From Aquabacterium humicola (GTDB lineage Bacteria; Pseudomonadota; Gammaproteobacteria; Burkholderiales; Burkholderiaceae_C): a stretch of 64,000 bases of DNA. Below, piece by piece: positions 17,030-30,511 of the stretch; position 1 is the stretch's first letter, and each line of letters opens with the position of its first letter. Under the pieces are notes generated by a model that ran no database searches, was not told the DNA's origin, and saw nothing but the letters and a program-made list of their open reading frames with translations. The stretch lies in the NCBI RefSeq assembly GCF_030167915.1, contig NZ_JARGNB010000001.1:2108001-2172000 (forward strand), written 5' to 3'. Both the position numbers and the translations under genes were made by a program.

Positions 17030-18196
17030 TCACCTCGCGCCGGACCCGATCAGCAGCAGCACGAAGGTCATGTTGTGGAACAGGTTGCGGGTATAGGCGC
17101 CCTCGTGGCGCAGCGGGCCGATCTCGCCGAAGGACGCGAAGCCGGCCAGCGGCAGCGTGCGGCCGAAGGCGCCGAAGACCGCGTCGACCTCGTAGCGGAT
17201 GTTGCCGCCGACCAGCCACTTGCGGCCGGCGCAGGTGACCACCAGCGCCGCGGCCGGGTCGAAGCCGCTGGCCGCCGCCTCGCCCGCCAGGGCCTGCACT
17301 TCCTGCATCAGGTCCTGCGGGCTGGTGACGCAGACCTGCACGTCGTCGTCGGTGTGGATGCCGCCGTGCAGCGTCAGCGAGCCTTCGCCTTCGCCGCGGT
17401 CCTTGGCCACCGCGCGCAGGCGCTTCTCGCCGGGACCGGCGGTGTTCAGCACCGCCAGCGTCACGATGCCCTGGTCGGCGCGCAGGAAGGGCTTGCCCGA
17501 TTCGCGGGCGACGAACTCGGTGGCGTCGACGCCGTCGATGCGGTGCACGGTGCGACCGTCGGCGACCTGCACGCGACCCGGGCGGCCGACCGGGCGGATC
17601 GAGTTGCCGATGTGCACGCGGAACGCGAGATCACCCTCGGCGGCGAGCATCACCACCGCGTCGTCGAGCCGTTCGCCGTCGCAGAACAGCGAGCAGTGGT
17701 CCATCCGGTCGTTGTCGTCGCCGGCCATGCCGCCGACCACCGGCACGTCGACCTCGTCGCGCAGCACGGTCTCGATGCGGCTGGCGTCGGTGTCGAAGTC
17801 GGAGATGAAGTAGTAGAGCGCCGGCTTGCGGCCGCTCAGTTTCTGGTTTAGCGACTCGAGTGCGGCGCGCACCGCGCCTTCAGGCCCGGCCTTGACGCCC
17901 TTCGCATGGGCCACGTGCCAGCGCACGCGGCCGGCGCTGTTCAGGCCCAGCGCCGCGGCGCCGACGTCGACCGTGCGGCCGGCTTCGTGGATGCCGTCGC
18001 CGCTGGCGCCGACCACGCGCACGTCGCGGTGGCCGAGGCCGTCGTAGAGGCCTTCGATGAATTCATGCCAGTCCTCGTAGTGCACCGTGGTGTGCAGGAA
18101 CACCACCTCGGGCGCGATCTCGGCCAGCGATTCGCCGATGGCGAGCGCGGCCCGGTACGGATCGGGATTGGTCGAGCTGGCGGACTTGCTGCGCAT
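17030..18196 (-). CDS. FIST domain sensory protein (NosP-like)
   Basis: The 388-residue protein has a FIST N-domain (about 25-215; VVFLHTTVHYEDW, VVGASGDG, VVGGMAGDD) and a FIST_C domain (about 215-380; GQ-poor but with AGRKWLVGGN and LAGFASFGEIGP). FIST proteins are cytoplasmic sensors. The NosP subgroup binds haem and nitric oxide and works with a co-encoded histidine kinase to control c-di-GMP. The gene order here, FIST then soluble kinase then REC-EAL, fits such a circuit, but NO sensing is inference. Start: the ATG at 18196 has GGAGGT 8 bases upstream; a TTG five codons earlier would overlap that ribosome site. Confidence 0.9.
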   Translation of the reverse strand: MRSKSASSTNPDPYRAALAIGESLAEIAPEVVFLHTTVHYEDWHEFIEGLYDGLGHRDVRVVGASGDGIHEAGRTVDVGAAALGLNSAGRVRWHVAHAKGVKAGPEGAVRAALESLNQKLSGRKPALYYFISDFDTDASRIETVLRDEVDVPVVGGMAGDDNDRMDHCSLFCDGERLDDAVVMLAAEGDLAFRVHIGNSIRPVGRPGRVQVADGRTVHRIDGVDATEFVARESGKPFLRADQGIVTLAVLNTAGPGEKRLRAVAKDRGEGEGSLTLHGGIHTDDDVQVCVTSPQDLMQEVQALAGEAAASGFDPAAALVVTCAGRKWLVGGNIRYEVDAVFGAFGRTLPLAGFASFGEIGPLRHEGAYTRNLFHNMTFVLLLIGSGAR

Positions 18197-18309
18197 GATC
18201 GAGACCTCCAATCAATACGCATTGCAGACCAAAAAGCACCCCGTGCGGGGCGGGAGGAACCCGCACCGCCGGGATGAACTGGAGGCATTCAGAGAACAAT
18301 GAACGGTGC

Positions 18310-18345
18310 GGCGCGGATCCGGACCCGTGACGGGGGATCCGCGCC
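18310..18345 (-). terminator. Terminator-like hairpin after the glycerol ABC operon
   Basis: GGCGCGGATCC (18310-18320) and GGATCCGCGCC (18335-18345) form a perfect 11-bp stem, and the 14-base loop contains a further CCCGT/ACGGG pairing. It starts 15 bases beyond the glpV stop on the minus strand and is followed by a short T-containing stretch. It would end the glpD-to-glpV transcript before the FIST operon. Confidence 0.65.
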
Positions 18346-18359
18346 AGCCGCCGACAGGA

Positions 18360-20090
<1,731 letters not shown>

Positions 20091-20137
20091 TGCTGATCTC
20101 CTCAGGTTGCTTCCCCGTTGTCTGTGTGGGTGACCAC

Positions 20138-20159
20138 GGCCCCGGGGAAGCTCCGGGCC
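20138..20159 (-). promoter_or_regulatory. Intercistronic hairpin between glpU and glpV
   Basis: GGCC (20138-20141) and CGG (20143-20145) pair with CCG (20153-20155) and GGCC (20156-20159), with one bulged base, in the only sizeable gap of the operon. Such hairpins before binding-protein genes often stabilise one mRNA segment relative to others. That role here is inference. Confidence 0.4.
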
Positions 20160-20182
20160 GGATTCCCGCGAACGCTTGGCCT

Positions 20183-20491
20183 TCAGCCCTTGCGCATGAT
20201 CAGCGCGAGCACCGCCATCGAGATCACGAAGCTGATCCACACGCTGGGCTCGGCGTCGAGCTTGAACCACTGCGTGAACTTGCCCGACAGGCCGACGAAG
20301 GCCAGGTTGATGTACGCCGCCGTCAGCAGGCCGATGAAGAGCCGGTCGCCGCGCGTGGTGGCGATCGGCAGGAAGCCCTTGCGCTTGATGTTGGGCGCCT
20401 TGATCTCCCACACCGTCATGCCGACCAGCGTCAGCGCGATGCAGGTGAAGAAGACCGCCACCGGGGTGGTCCAGACCATCCAGTCGAACAT
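20183..20491 (-). CDS. glpU: Small DUF2160 membrane protein of the glycerol ABC transporter
   Basis: The 102-residue protein has three hydrophobic segments: the first near residues 8-27 (TTPVAVFFTCIALTLVGMTV), a second near 50-68, and a third near 80-98. DUF2160 proteins are found with the GlpSTPQUV glycerol importer, where the small membrane protein is called GlpU; its exact function is unknown. The ATG at 20491 was preferred because AAGGAAG lies 6 bases upstream. A GTG six codons earlier would overlap the end of the permease gene. Confidence 0.88.
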   Translation of the reverse strand: MFDWMVWTTPVAVFFTCIALTLVGMTVWEIKAPNIKRKGFLPIATTRGDRLFIGLLTAAYINLAFVGLSGKFTQWFKLDAEPSVWISFVISMAVLALIMRKG

Positions 20492-20501
20492 GGCAACTTC
20501 C

Positions 20502-21387
20502 TTAGACACGGCCCATCGCGAAACCCTTCGCGATGTAGTGGCGCACGAACCAGATCACGATCGCGCCGGGCACGATCGTCAGCGTGCCGGCGGCGGCGAG
20601 CACCGCCCAGTCCATGCCGGAGGCGCTGACGGTGCGCGTCATCGTCGCGACGATCGGCTTGGCGTTGACGGAGGTCAAGGTGCGCGCCAGCAGCAGCTCG
20701 ACCCACGAGAACATGAAGCAGAAGAAGGCCGCGACGCCGACGCCCGCCTTGATCAGCGGCAGGAAGATGGTGATGAAGAAACGCGGGAACGAGTAGCCGT
20801 CGATGTAGGCGGTCTCGTCGATCTCGCGCGGGATGCCGCTCATGAAGCCTTCGAGGATCCACACCGCCAGCGGCACGTTGAACACCAGGTGCGCCATCGC
20901 CACCGCGATGTGCGTGTCCATCAGGCCTAGCGTCGTGTAGAGCTGGAAGAAGGGCAGCAGGAACACCGCCGGCGGCGTCATGCGGTTGGTCAGCAGCCAG
21001 AAGAACAGTTGCTGGTCGCCGAGGAACGAATAACGCGAGAAGGCGTAGGCCGCGGGCAGCGCCACGGTGATCGAGATCAGCGTGTTGATCGCCACGTAGA
21101 TCAGGCTGTTGATGTAGCCCGAGTACCAGGACACATCGGTGAAGATGGTCTTGTAGTTCGCCCAGGTGAACTCCTGCGGGAAGATCGAGAAGCTCGACAG
21201 GATCTCCTCGTTGGTCTTGAAGCTCATGTTGACCATCCAGTAGATGGGCAGCAGCGCGAACAGGATGTAGAAGACCAGGAACAGCGTGCGCTTCTGGAAG
21301 CGCGCGCCGGTGCCGAGGCGGCGGAACGCGGCCGCGTTCGGTGCCGGCAGCGGGGGCGCCGTGATCGCCGGGGCGTAGGTGGTCGTC

Positions 21388-21395
<8 letters not shown>
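20502..21395 (-). CDS. glpQ: Glycerol ABC transporter permease (GlpQ type)
   Basis: The 297-residue protein has six membrane segments of the carbohydrate-type (MalG-like) permease family. The EAA loop is present as EIDETAYIDGYSFPRFFITI near residues 190-210, the contact site for the ATPase. It follows the first permease with an 8-base overlap and precedes glpU by 10 bases. Together with GlpP it should form the inner-membrane channel for glycerol. Confidence 0.92.
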
Positions 21396-22268
<873 letters not shown>

Positions 22269-22272
<4 letters not shown>

Positions 22273-23321
22273 GCGGCCTCCTTGGCGGCGGGTTCGATGA
22301 GTTCCTCGTTGGCGCCGTACCAGCAGGTGTGCTGGCCGACGATCCCGAGCCACACCTTCTCGCCGATGCGCGGCACACCGGCGTCCACGCCCAGGCGCGC
22401 ACGCACGATCACGTCGCCGATGCGCGCGCCGACCAGCCAGTAGGTGCCGATGTCCTGCGCCTGCACCACCTCGGCCTGCAGCGCGCCAGGGGCACCGGGC
22501 AGCGCCAGCGCCACGTACTCGGGCCGGATGCCCACGGTCGCGGCCGCGCTCGGCGCCTGCGGCACCAGCGACGCCGGCAGGAAGTTCATGCCCGGCGAGC
22601 CGATGAAGTGGCCGACGAACTTGTGCGCTGGCCGCTCGAAGAGCGCGTCGGCCGAGCCGATCTGCACCGCGCGGCCGCGCGTCATCACCACCACCTGGTC
22701 CGCGAAGGTCAGCGCCTCGACCTGGTCGTGGGTGACGTAGATCAGCGTCAGCTTCAGCTCGTGGTGGATCTGCTTGAGCTTGCGCCGCAGCTGCCACTTC
22801 AGGTGCGGGTCGATCACCGTCAGCGGCTCGTCGAACAGCACCGCCGAGACGTCCTCGCGCACCAGGCCGCGGCCGAGCGAGATCTTCTGCTTCGCGTCGG
22901 CCGCCAGGCCCGCGGCGCGCGTATCGAGCTGGCCGCTCATCTCCAGCATCTCGGCGATCTGGCCGACACGCGCCTTGATGCGATCGGGCGCCACGCCGCG
23001 GTTCTTCAGCGGGAACGCGAGGTTCTCGGCCACCGTCATCGTGTCGTAGATCACCGGGAACTGGAACACCTGCGCGATGTTGCGCTGCTGCGGCGACTGG
23101 TGCGTGACGTCCTGGCCGTCGTACAGCACGTGGCCGTGCGAGGGCACGACGAGGCCCGAGATGATGTTGAGCATCGTGCTCTTGCCGCAGCCCGAGGGGC
23201 CCAGCAGCGCATAGGCGCCGCCGTCGGCGAACGTCATCTTCAGCGGCAGCAGCGCGTAGTCGGCGTCCTGCGTCGGGTTCGGCTTGTAGGAGTGCGCGAG
23301 CTCGAGGTCGATGCGCGCCAT
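22269..23321 (-). CDS. glpT: Glycerol ABC transporter ATP-binding protein with degenerate signature (GlpT type)
   Basis: The 350-residue protein has an ABC ATPase domain and a C-terminal TOBE/OB region. Walker A is GPSGCGKST (near 40) and Walker B is VLFDEPLTVID. The position of the LSGGQ signature reads LAADAKQKISLGRGL, so the canonical signature is lost. The paired ATPase GlpS keeps LSGGQ, so the heterodimer should have one consensus and one altered ATP site. The start is fixed by the 1-base gap from the glpS stop. The symbol follows the rhizobial glycerol importer, not the unrelated E. coli glycerol-3-phosphate antiporter. Confidence 0.9.
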
Positions 23322-23322
23322 G

Positions 23323-24402
23323 TCAGTTTCCTTTCGCCGCCGGGGCGACCAGCAGGTCGCCGCGCGGATCGAACACGTAGGCCTGCGCCGGATCGAGGTA
23401 CAGGGTGATCGGCTGGGCCAGGTCGAAGTAGTGCACGCCGGTCAGCTGCGCAACGAGCTCGCCGCTGTCGGTGTGCACGTGCACGAAGGTGTCGGAGCCG
23501 GAGATCTCGGCCAGCTCCACCGTGCCGGGCAGCGCGACGTCGCCCGAGCGCTGCTGCACACGCAGCGCGCTGGCGCGCAGGCCGACGGTCAGCCCGCTGT
23601 CGAAGGTCTTCTGCAGCGGCACCTGCAGCTGCAGGCCCGAGTTCAGCTGCACGCCCAGCGACGCGGCGCGTGCCTCGATCAGGTTCATCGGCGGGTCGCT
23701 GAACGCGCGCGCGACGCGGATCGACTTCGGCTTGTGGAAGACCTCCGCGGTGGGGCCGTACTGCAGCAGCTCGCCGGCGTCCATCACCGCGGTGTAGCCG
23801 CCCAGCAGCAGCGCCTCGGTGGGCTCGGTGGTGGCGTAGACGACCGTCGAGTCGCCGGTGGCGAACAGCTCGGACAGCTCCTCGCGCAGCTCTTCGCGCA
23901 GCTTGTAGTCCAGGTTGACCAGCGGCTCGTCCAGCAGCATCAGCGGCGCGTTCTTGGCCAGTGCGCGCGCCAGCGCGACGCGCTGCTGCTGGCCGCCCGA
24001 CAGCTCGGCCGGCAGGCGCTTGAGGAAGGGCTCGATGTGCAGTTTGGCCGCCAGCGCCTCGACACGCTGGGCGATCGATGCGCGCGTGCCGCCGCCGCGC
24101 AGCTTCAGCGGCGAGGCGATGTTCTCGGCCACCGTCATCGACGGGTAGTTGATGAACTGCTGGTAGACCATCGCGACGTTGCGCTCGCGCACCGGCACGC
24201 CGGTGACGTCGCGGCCGTCGACCGAGACGCGGCCCTGCGTCGGCGCATCGAGGCCGGCCATCAGCCGCATCAGCGAGGTCTTGCCGGCCTGCGTGGCGCC
24301 CAGCAGCACCGTGACCGCGCGGGGGTGCAGCGCGAGGTCCAGCGGGTACAGGTGCGTCGCCGCCCCGACCTGCTTGGTCACGCCCTCGAGCTTCAGTTCC
24401 AT
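23323..24402 (-). CDS. glpS: Glycerol ABC transporter ATP-binding protein (GlpS type)
   Basis: The 359-residue ABC ATPase has Walker A GATQAGKTS near residue 35, signature LSGGQQQRVALARAL near 135, Walker B LMLLDEPLVNLD, and a C-terminal TOBE domain. It is one half of a two-ATPase carbohydrate-type importer; the partner gene follows after one base. The ATG overlaps the end of glpD by 10 bases, which ties glycerol-3-phosphate oxidation and glycerol import into one transcript. Confidence 0.92.
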   Translation of the reverse strand: MELKLEGVTKQVGAATHLYPLDLALHPRAVTVLLGATQAGKTSLMRLMAGLDAPTQGRVSVDGRDVTGVPVRERNVAMVYQQFINYPSMTVAENIASPLKLRGGGTRASIAQRVEALAAKLHIEPFLKRLPAELSGGQQQRVALARALAKNAPLMLLDEPLVNLDYKLREELREELSELFATGDSTVVYATTEPTEALLLGGYTAVMDAGELLQYGPTAEVFHKPKSIRVARAFSDPPMNLIEARAASLGVQLNSGLQLQVPLQKTFDSGLTVGLRASALRVQQRSGDVALPGTVELAEISGSDTFVHVHTDSGELVAQLTGVHYFDLAQPITLYLDPAQAYVFDPRGDLLVAPAAKGN

Positions 24403-26048
24403 GCCTTCTCCAACGTGATCTCTCGTCCGGGCGGAGTGATGTGCTGCTCGCACCACGCGCTGATGCGCGCGCGCTGCGCGTCGTCCAGGTGCAGGCCGAG
24501 CTTGGTGCGGCGCCACAGGATGTCGTCGGCCGTGCACGCCCATTCATGCGCGGCCAGGTAACGCAGCTCGGCTTCGTAGACGCCGGGGGCGATCTCGTCG
24601 CCCGCCGAGCCGCCGGCCATCAGCAGCTCGATGCGCGCGCCGTACTGGCGCGCCCAGCGGCCGAGCACTTTTTCGGGTAGCGCCGGCCAGCGGCGCTGCA
24701 GCGCCTGCACGAACAGGCGCAGGTCGGCATCCGGCCGCGAGGCCTTGTTCGGCGGCCCGATCCAGGCCGACAGGTCGCCGCCGGGCATCACCGCGCCGTG
24801 CGTCCACGCGCCCTGCTTCGCCTGCAGCGGCGCGGCCAGCATGTCGGCGGCCTCCTGGCCGAGCAGGCGGAAGGTGGTGAGCTTGCCGCCCCACACGTTC
24901 AGCAGCGGCGCGCCGCCGGCGGTGTCGAGCTCGAGCAGGTAGTCGCGCGTCACCGCGGCGGCGTCGCTCGATTCGTCGTCGATCAGCGGGCGCACGCCGG
25001 AATAGCTCCACACCACGTCGGCCGGCCGCACCGGCTGGTCGAAGTAGCGGCTGGCCTGTTCGCAGAGGTAGCGCACCTCGTCGTCGTCGATGCGCGCAGC
25101 GCCGATCGCGCCCTGGTGCTCGATGTCGGTGGTGCCGATCAGCGTGAAGTCGCCCTCGTAGGGCTGCACGAAGATGATGCGCTTGTCGGGGTTCTGGAAG
25201 ATGTAGGCATGGTCGTGGTCGAACAGCTTGTGCACGACGATGTGGCTGCCCTTCACCAGGCGCAGCGACTTCACGCCCTGCTGCTGCGCGTGGTCGCGCA
25301 GGAAGACCTCGGCCCACGGCCCCGCGGCATTGACCAGCGCGCGCGCCTTCACGGTGTGCGCGCGGCCGTCGGCGAACTGCAGCGTCGCGGTCCAGCCGGC
25401 GCCGGCCGCGCCGCCGGACCCGCGCGTGGCGCTGGCCACCGCGCAGCGCGTCAGCACCGTCGCGCCGCGCTCGGCCGCGTCGACCGCGCACAGCACGACC
25501 AGCCGCGCGTCGTCGACCCAGCCGTCGGAGTAGACGAAGCCCTTGGTGTAGTGCTTCTTCAACGCGGCGCCGGTGATGTCGCGGCGCAGGTCGACCGAGT
25601 TCGAGCCCGGCAGCATCTCGCGCCTGGCGAGGTGGTCGTAGAGGAAAAGGCCCGCGCGCAGCATCCACGCCGGGCGCATCGACGGGTCGTGCGGCATCAC
25701 GATGCGCAGCGGCCGCATGATGTGCGGCGCGCCGCGCAGCAGGCCCTCGCGTTCGGCCAGCGCCTTGCGCACCAGCGAGAACTCGTAGTACTCCAGGTAG
25801 CGCAGGCCGCCGTGGATCAGCTTGGTCGACGCCGAGCTGGTGTGCTGCGCCAGGTCCTCGCGCTCGGCCAGCACCACCGACAGGCCGCGGCCGGCGAGAT
25901 CGCGCGCGATGCCCACGCCGTTGATGCCGCCGCCGACGACCAGCACGTCGCAGGCGGCAGGCACCTGCGCGCCCGGCGGCGCCGGCGTGGCCGGAGCGGC
26001 CGCGGCTGCACGCGGGCGAACGTTCGGATCGGATGCGGGATGGCGCAT
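24393..26048 (-). CDS. glpD: Aerobic glycerol-3-phosphate dehydrogenase
   Basis: The 551-residue flavoenzyme oxidises glycerol-3-phosphate to dihydroxyacetone phosphate at the membrane and feeds electrons to quinone. The FAD fingerprint VVGGGINGVGIARDLAGRG lies near residues 38-56. SSASTKLIHGGLRYLEYYEF follows, then the typical LVNAAGPW and a C-terminal DAO_C domain with LRYLAAHEWACTADDILWRR. The ATG at 26048 opens a 30-residue Ala/Pro-rich leader before the FAD domain, slightly longer than in E. coli GlpD. It is the first gene of the minus-strand glycerol operon and is divergent from glpR. Confidence 0.95.
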   Translation of the reverse strand: MRHPASDPNVRPRAAAAAPATPAPPGAQVPAACDVLVVGGGINGVGIARDLAGRGLSVVLAEREDLAQHTSSASTKLIHGGLRYLEYYEFSLVRKALAEREGLLRGAPHIMRPLRIVMPHDPSMRPAWMLRAGLFLYDHLARREMLPGSNSVDLRRDITGAALKKHYTKGFVYSDGWVDDARLVVLCAVDAAERGATVLTRCAVASATRGSGGAAGAGWTATLQFADGRAHTVKARALVNAAGPWAEVFLRDHAQQQGVKSLRLVKGSHIVVHKLFDHDHAYIFQNPDKRIIFVQPYEGDFTLIGTTDIEHQGAIGAARIDDDEVRYLCEQASRYFDQPVRPADVVWSYSGVRPLIDDESSDAAAVTRDYLLELDTAGGAPLLNVWGGKLTTFRLLGQEAADMLAAPLQAKQGAWTHGAVMPGGDLSAWIGPPNKASRPDADLRLFVQALQRRWPALPEKVLGRWARQYGARIELLMAGGSAGDEIAPGVYEAELRYLAAHEWACTADDILWRRTKLGLHLDDAQRARISAWCEQHITPPGREITLEKAWN

Positions 26049-26246
26049 GGACGAGGCCTGGATTCGATGACGGCCGGCGATGGTAAGCCGGAGTTCCCTG
26101 AGAAGGCGCGTTTTGATTCGTTTTGGTTTTCTTTTTTTCTTTATAGCGGCCAGATGCGCCATTCGGGGGCGTGGTTTTCCCTGATTCGATTCGTTTTTGT
26201 TCGCTTTAGGCTCCGTTCCGCCCACTGCTTTCGTTTGCGAAACGAC
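26049..26246. promoter_or_regulatory. AT-rich divergent control region of glpD and glpR
   Basis: This 198-base gap is much richer in A+T than its surroundings, especially 26110-26215. It holds two exact copies of GATTCGTTTT (26115-26124 and 26188-26197), further TTCG/TTTCG words, and a TATAAA-like word on the minus strand near 26139-26144. DeoR-family repressors such as GlpR commonly bind TTTCG-type half-sites, so these are candidate operators for both promoters. Exact promoter positions are not certain. Confidence 0.65.
26232..26244. promoter_or_regulatory. Candidate GlpR operator (palindrome) at the glpR start
   Basis: CGTTT-GCG-AAACG is a perfect 5-bp inverted repeat around 3 bases, within CTTTCGTTTGCGAAACG. 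It ends 2 bases before the glpR ATG and carries the TTCG/CGAA halves seen in known GlpR operators. Binding here would block glpR-glpK transcription or translation (autoregulation); this is inference. Confidence 0.55.
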
Positions 26247-27038
26247 ATGACGCCGAACCCCCGCCAGGCCCAGTTGCTCGAGGAAGTGCAGGCGCGCGGC
26301 AGCGTCACCGTCGAAGCGCTGGCCGACAAGCTGAGCGTCACGCTGCAGACCGTGCGGCGCGACGTGCAGCGCATGGCCGACGCGGGCCTGGTCGCGCGCT
26401 TCCACGGCGGCGTGCGCGTGCTGAGCTCGACCACCGAGAACATCGCCTACCGGCAGCGCCAGTCGATCAACGCCGACGGCAAGACCGCCATCGCCCGGCT
26501 GATCGCGTCGCGCATTCCCGACGGCTGCTCGCTGATCATGAACATCGGCACGACCATCGAGGCCGTGGCCCGCGAGCTCGTGCGCCGCAAGGGCCTGCGG
26601 GTGATAACGAACAACCTGAACGTGGCCCTGATCCTGTCGGACAACCCCGACTGCGAGCTGATCGTCGCCGGCGGCCTGGTGCGCAGCCGCGACCGCGGCG
26701 TGATCGGCGAGGCGACGATCGACTTCATGCGCCAGTTCAAGGTCGACATCGGCCTGATCGGCATCTCGGCGATCGAGGCCGACGGCACGCTGCGCGACTT
26801 CGACTACCGCGAGGTGAAGGTCGCGCGGACCATCATCGAGCACTCGCGCGAGACCTGGCTCGCCGCCGACCACACGAAGTTCAACCGGCCGGCGATGGTC
26901 GAGCTGGCCCGGCTGTCGGAGATCGACCGCATCTTCACCGACGTCGAGCCGCCCGAGCCCTTCCCCGCGCTGCTGGCGGATGCGGGTGTCGATTGCGACG
27001 TGGTGGGGCGGCCGGCGGCCGTCGACGCGGCGGCATGA
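26247..27038 (+). CDS. glpR: DeoR-family repressor of glycerol genes
   Basis: The 263-residue protein has an N-terminal DeoR helix-turn-helix (residues 4-57; [19 protein letters not shown]) and a C-terminal sugar-isomerase-like sensor domain ([37 protein letters not shown]-type region [12 protein letters not shown]). It should repress the glp genes until glycerol-3-phosphate accumulates. It is divergent from glpD and followed 49 bases later by glpK on the same strand. The ATG at 26247 gives the normal DeoR length. Confidence 0.92.
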   Translation: MTPNPRQAQLLEEVQARGSVTVEALADKLSVTLQTVRRDVQRMADAGLVARFHGGVRVLSSTTENIAYRQRQSINADGKTAIARLIASRIPDGCSLIMNIGTTIEAVARELVRRKGLRVITNNLNVALILSDNPDCELIVAGGLVRSRDRGVIGEATIDFMRQFKVDIGLIGISAIEADGTLRDFDYREVKVARTIIEHSRETWLAADHTKFNRPAMVELARLSEIDRIFTDVEPPEPFPALLADAGVDCDVVGRPAAVDAAA

Positions 27039-27087
27039 TCGACCACATCGCGCGTGCAGGTGCATGGGCGCGGAACGAAAGACCGAG

Positions 27088-28581
<1,494 letters not shown>

Positions 28582-28647
28582 CGCTCGCTTCGAGGACCCG
28601 GCGGTCGGGTCTGCAGATCCGGCGTCGAACGCCGAGCCGGCAGAGGC

Positions 28648-29031
28648 TCAGTGCGACGACCCGCTGCCCGGCGGCAGCTCGGCCGCCAGCTGCTGTTCGG
28701 CCAGCGTCGCCGCGGCGCTGGAGCGGCGCCGGCAGGCGGCCTGCGCTTCGGCGGTCATCTGCTCGCGCACCTCGCGCACCGTGCCGACGATCCAGCGCCC
28801 GCGCAGCGAGTAGATGACCAGCTCGTCCTCGCCGGTGCCGGGCGAACCGGCTTCGGCGCGGCGCCGCTCGAACTCCTGCAGCGCGCGGCCGGCATACGAA
28901 TCGGCGCCACGCGTCTCGACGACGATGCGCGCCAGCGCCTCCTGGCTCAGGATCGACTGCGCGATGCGCCGGTCCGGACCGCCCGCTCGGCGGTCGGGGC
29001 TGACACCGGGAATCCAGGTCGACGTGGCCAT
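28648..29031 (-). CDS. Small hypothetical protein
   Basis: The 127-residue product is charged and soluble. It has an Arg/Gly-rich start (PDRRAGGPDRR), a central segment predicted as mixed helix/strand (DELVIYSLRGRWIVGTVREV), and an Ala/Gln/Ser tail. I do not recognise a family. The ATG at 29031 is supported by AAAGGAG five bases upstream, the best evidence that it is a real gene; a much longer open frame on this strand runs across the neighbouring alaC gene and is spurious. It is convergent with glpK. Confidence 0.65.
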   Translation of the reverse strand: MATSTWIPGVSPDRRAGGPDRRIAQSILSQEALARIVVETRGADSYAGRALQEFERRRAEAGSPGTGEDELVIYSLRGRWIVGTVREVREQMTAEAQAACRRRSSAAATLAEQQLAAELPPGSGSSH

Positions 29032-29150
29032 CGAAACTCCTTTGCAGGCGCGACGGTCGGCTGATTCTGCGCCCGCAGGCCTCGAACGCAAGCAGCCTTC
29101 CTGCACGCCGGCGCGCACGCCCCCCGCGCCTGCGGGGGGAGGCGCCGCCT

Positions 29151-30353
29151 TCAGCCGGTCACGCCGTCGGCCTTGAACATCGCCTTGATGCCGCGCACCG
29201 CCTGGCGGATGCGCGATTCGTTCTCGATCAGCGCGAAGCGCACATGCTCGTCGCCATGGTCGCCGAAGCCGATGCCCGGCGAGACGCTGACCTTGGCCTT
29301 CGCGAGCAGCTGCTTCGAGAATTCCAGCGAGCCGAGCGCGCGGTAGGCCTCGGGAATCTTCGCCCAGATGTACATCGAGGCCTTGGGGCAGTCGACCGGC
29401 CAGCCGGCCTCGCGCAGGCCCTTGACCAGCACGTCGCGGCGCTTCTGGTAGCTGGCCGCGATGTCCTTCACGCACTGCTGGTCGCCTTCGAGCGCGGCGA
29501 TCGCCGCCACCTGCACCGGCGTGAAGCTGCCGTAGTCGTGATAACTCTTGATGCGGGCGAGTGCATGGCACAGGTCCGCATTGCCGACCATGAAGCCGAC
29601 GCGCCAGCCGGCCATGTTGTAGCTCTTGCTCAGCGTGAAGAACTCGACCGCCACGTCCTTCGCGCCGGGGACCTGCATGATCGACGGTGCCTTCCAGCCG
29701 TCGTAGACGATGTCGGCGTAGGCGAGGTCGTGCACGACGAGGATCTCGTGCTTCTTCGCCAGCGCGACCACGCGCGCGAAGAAGTCGAGCTCGACGCACT
29801 GCGCGGTCGGGTTCGACGGGAAGCCCAGCACCATCATCTTCGGCTTCGGGTAGCTGCCGCGGATCGCCTTCTCGAGCTCGGCGAAGAAGTCCACCCCCTC
29901 CACCAGCGGCACCGAGCGGATGTCCGCGCCGGCGATCACCGCGCCGTAGATGTGGATCGGGTAGCTCGGGTCGGGCACCAGCACCGAGTCGCCGCGGTCC
30001 AGCGTCGCCAGCATCAGGTGCGCGAGGCCTTCCTTCGAGCCGATCGTCACGATGGCCTCGCGGTCGGGGTCGATCTGCACGCCGTAGCGGTCGGCATACC
30101 AGTGCGAGATCGCCCGGCGCAGCCGCGGGATGCCCTTGCTGGCCGAGTAGCCGTGCGTGTCGGGCCGCTGCGCGACCTCGGCGAGCTTGGCGACGATGTG
30201 CGCAGGCGTGGCCCCGTCGGGGTTGCCCATGCTCATGTCGATGATGTCCTCGCCGCGGCGGCGTGCGGCGGCGCGCAGCTCGGCGGTGATGTTGAAGACG
30301 TAGGGGGGAAGGCGGTCGATGCGCGCAAAGCGGCGCTGGCCGGAAGCCGACAT
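29151..30353 (-). CDS. alaC: Class I/II PLP aminotransferase, AlaC type (glutamate-pyruvate)
   Basis: The 400-residue aminotransferase has [19 protein letters not shown] near its start, [23 protein letters not shown], and the PLP-lysine motif [17 protein letters not shown] near residue 240. These match AlaC/YfdZ-type alanine transaminases, which make alanine from pyruvate and glutamate. In many betaproteobacteria this gene precedes homoserine dehydrogenase; here no hom gene follows. It is divergent from the PBP gene across 158 bases. Naming as alaC rather than a general aminotransferase is likely but not certain. Confidence 0.9.
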   Translation of the reverse strand: MSASGQRRFARIDRLPPYVFNITAELRAAARRRGEDIIDMSMGNPDGATPAHIVAKLAEVAQRPDTHGYSASKGIPRLRRAISHWYADRYGVQIDPDREAIVTIGSKEGLAHLMLATLDRGDSVLVPDPSYPIHIYGAVIAGADIRSVPLVEGVDFFAELEKAIRGSYPKPKMMVLGFPSNPTAQCVELDFFARVVALAKKHEILVVHDLAYADIVYDGWKAPSIMQVPGAKDVAVEFFTLSKSYNMAGWRVGFMVGNADLCHALARIKSYHDYGSFTPVQVAAIAALEGDQQCVKDIAASYQKRRDVLVKGLREAGWPVDCPKASMYIWAKIPEAYRALGSLEFSKQLLAKAKVSVSPGIGFGDHGDEHVRFALIENESRIRQAVRGIKAMFKADGVTG

Positions 30354-30511
30354 GGATGTTTCGCTTTCAACGTGAGCGCCCGGAACCGTCCGAGCGACGT
30401 TGGCCGTGTATTGCGCACGACCGGTTGCGATGCTAACCGAGCGACGCCCGCCGACTCCGGATAATCGCGCGCTGGGTTGAACAGCCCCCGGCGAGGTTCC
30501 GTCGGGCAGGC

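Noticed and set aside
28595-28611. Hairpin GACCCG/CGGGTC between glpK and the small hypothetical gene
   Set aside because: Only 6 bp with no T tract; too weak in GC-rich sequence to call a terminator.
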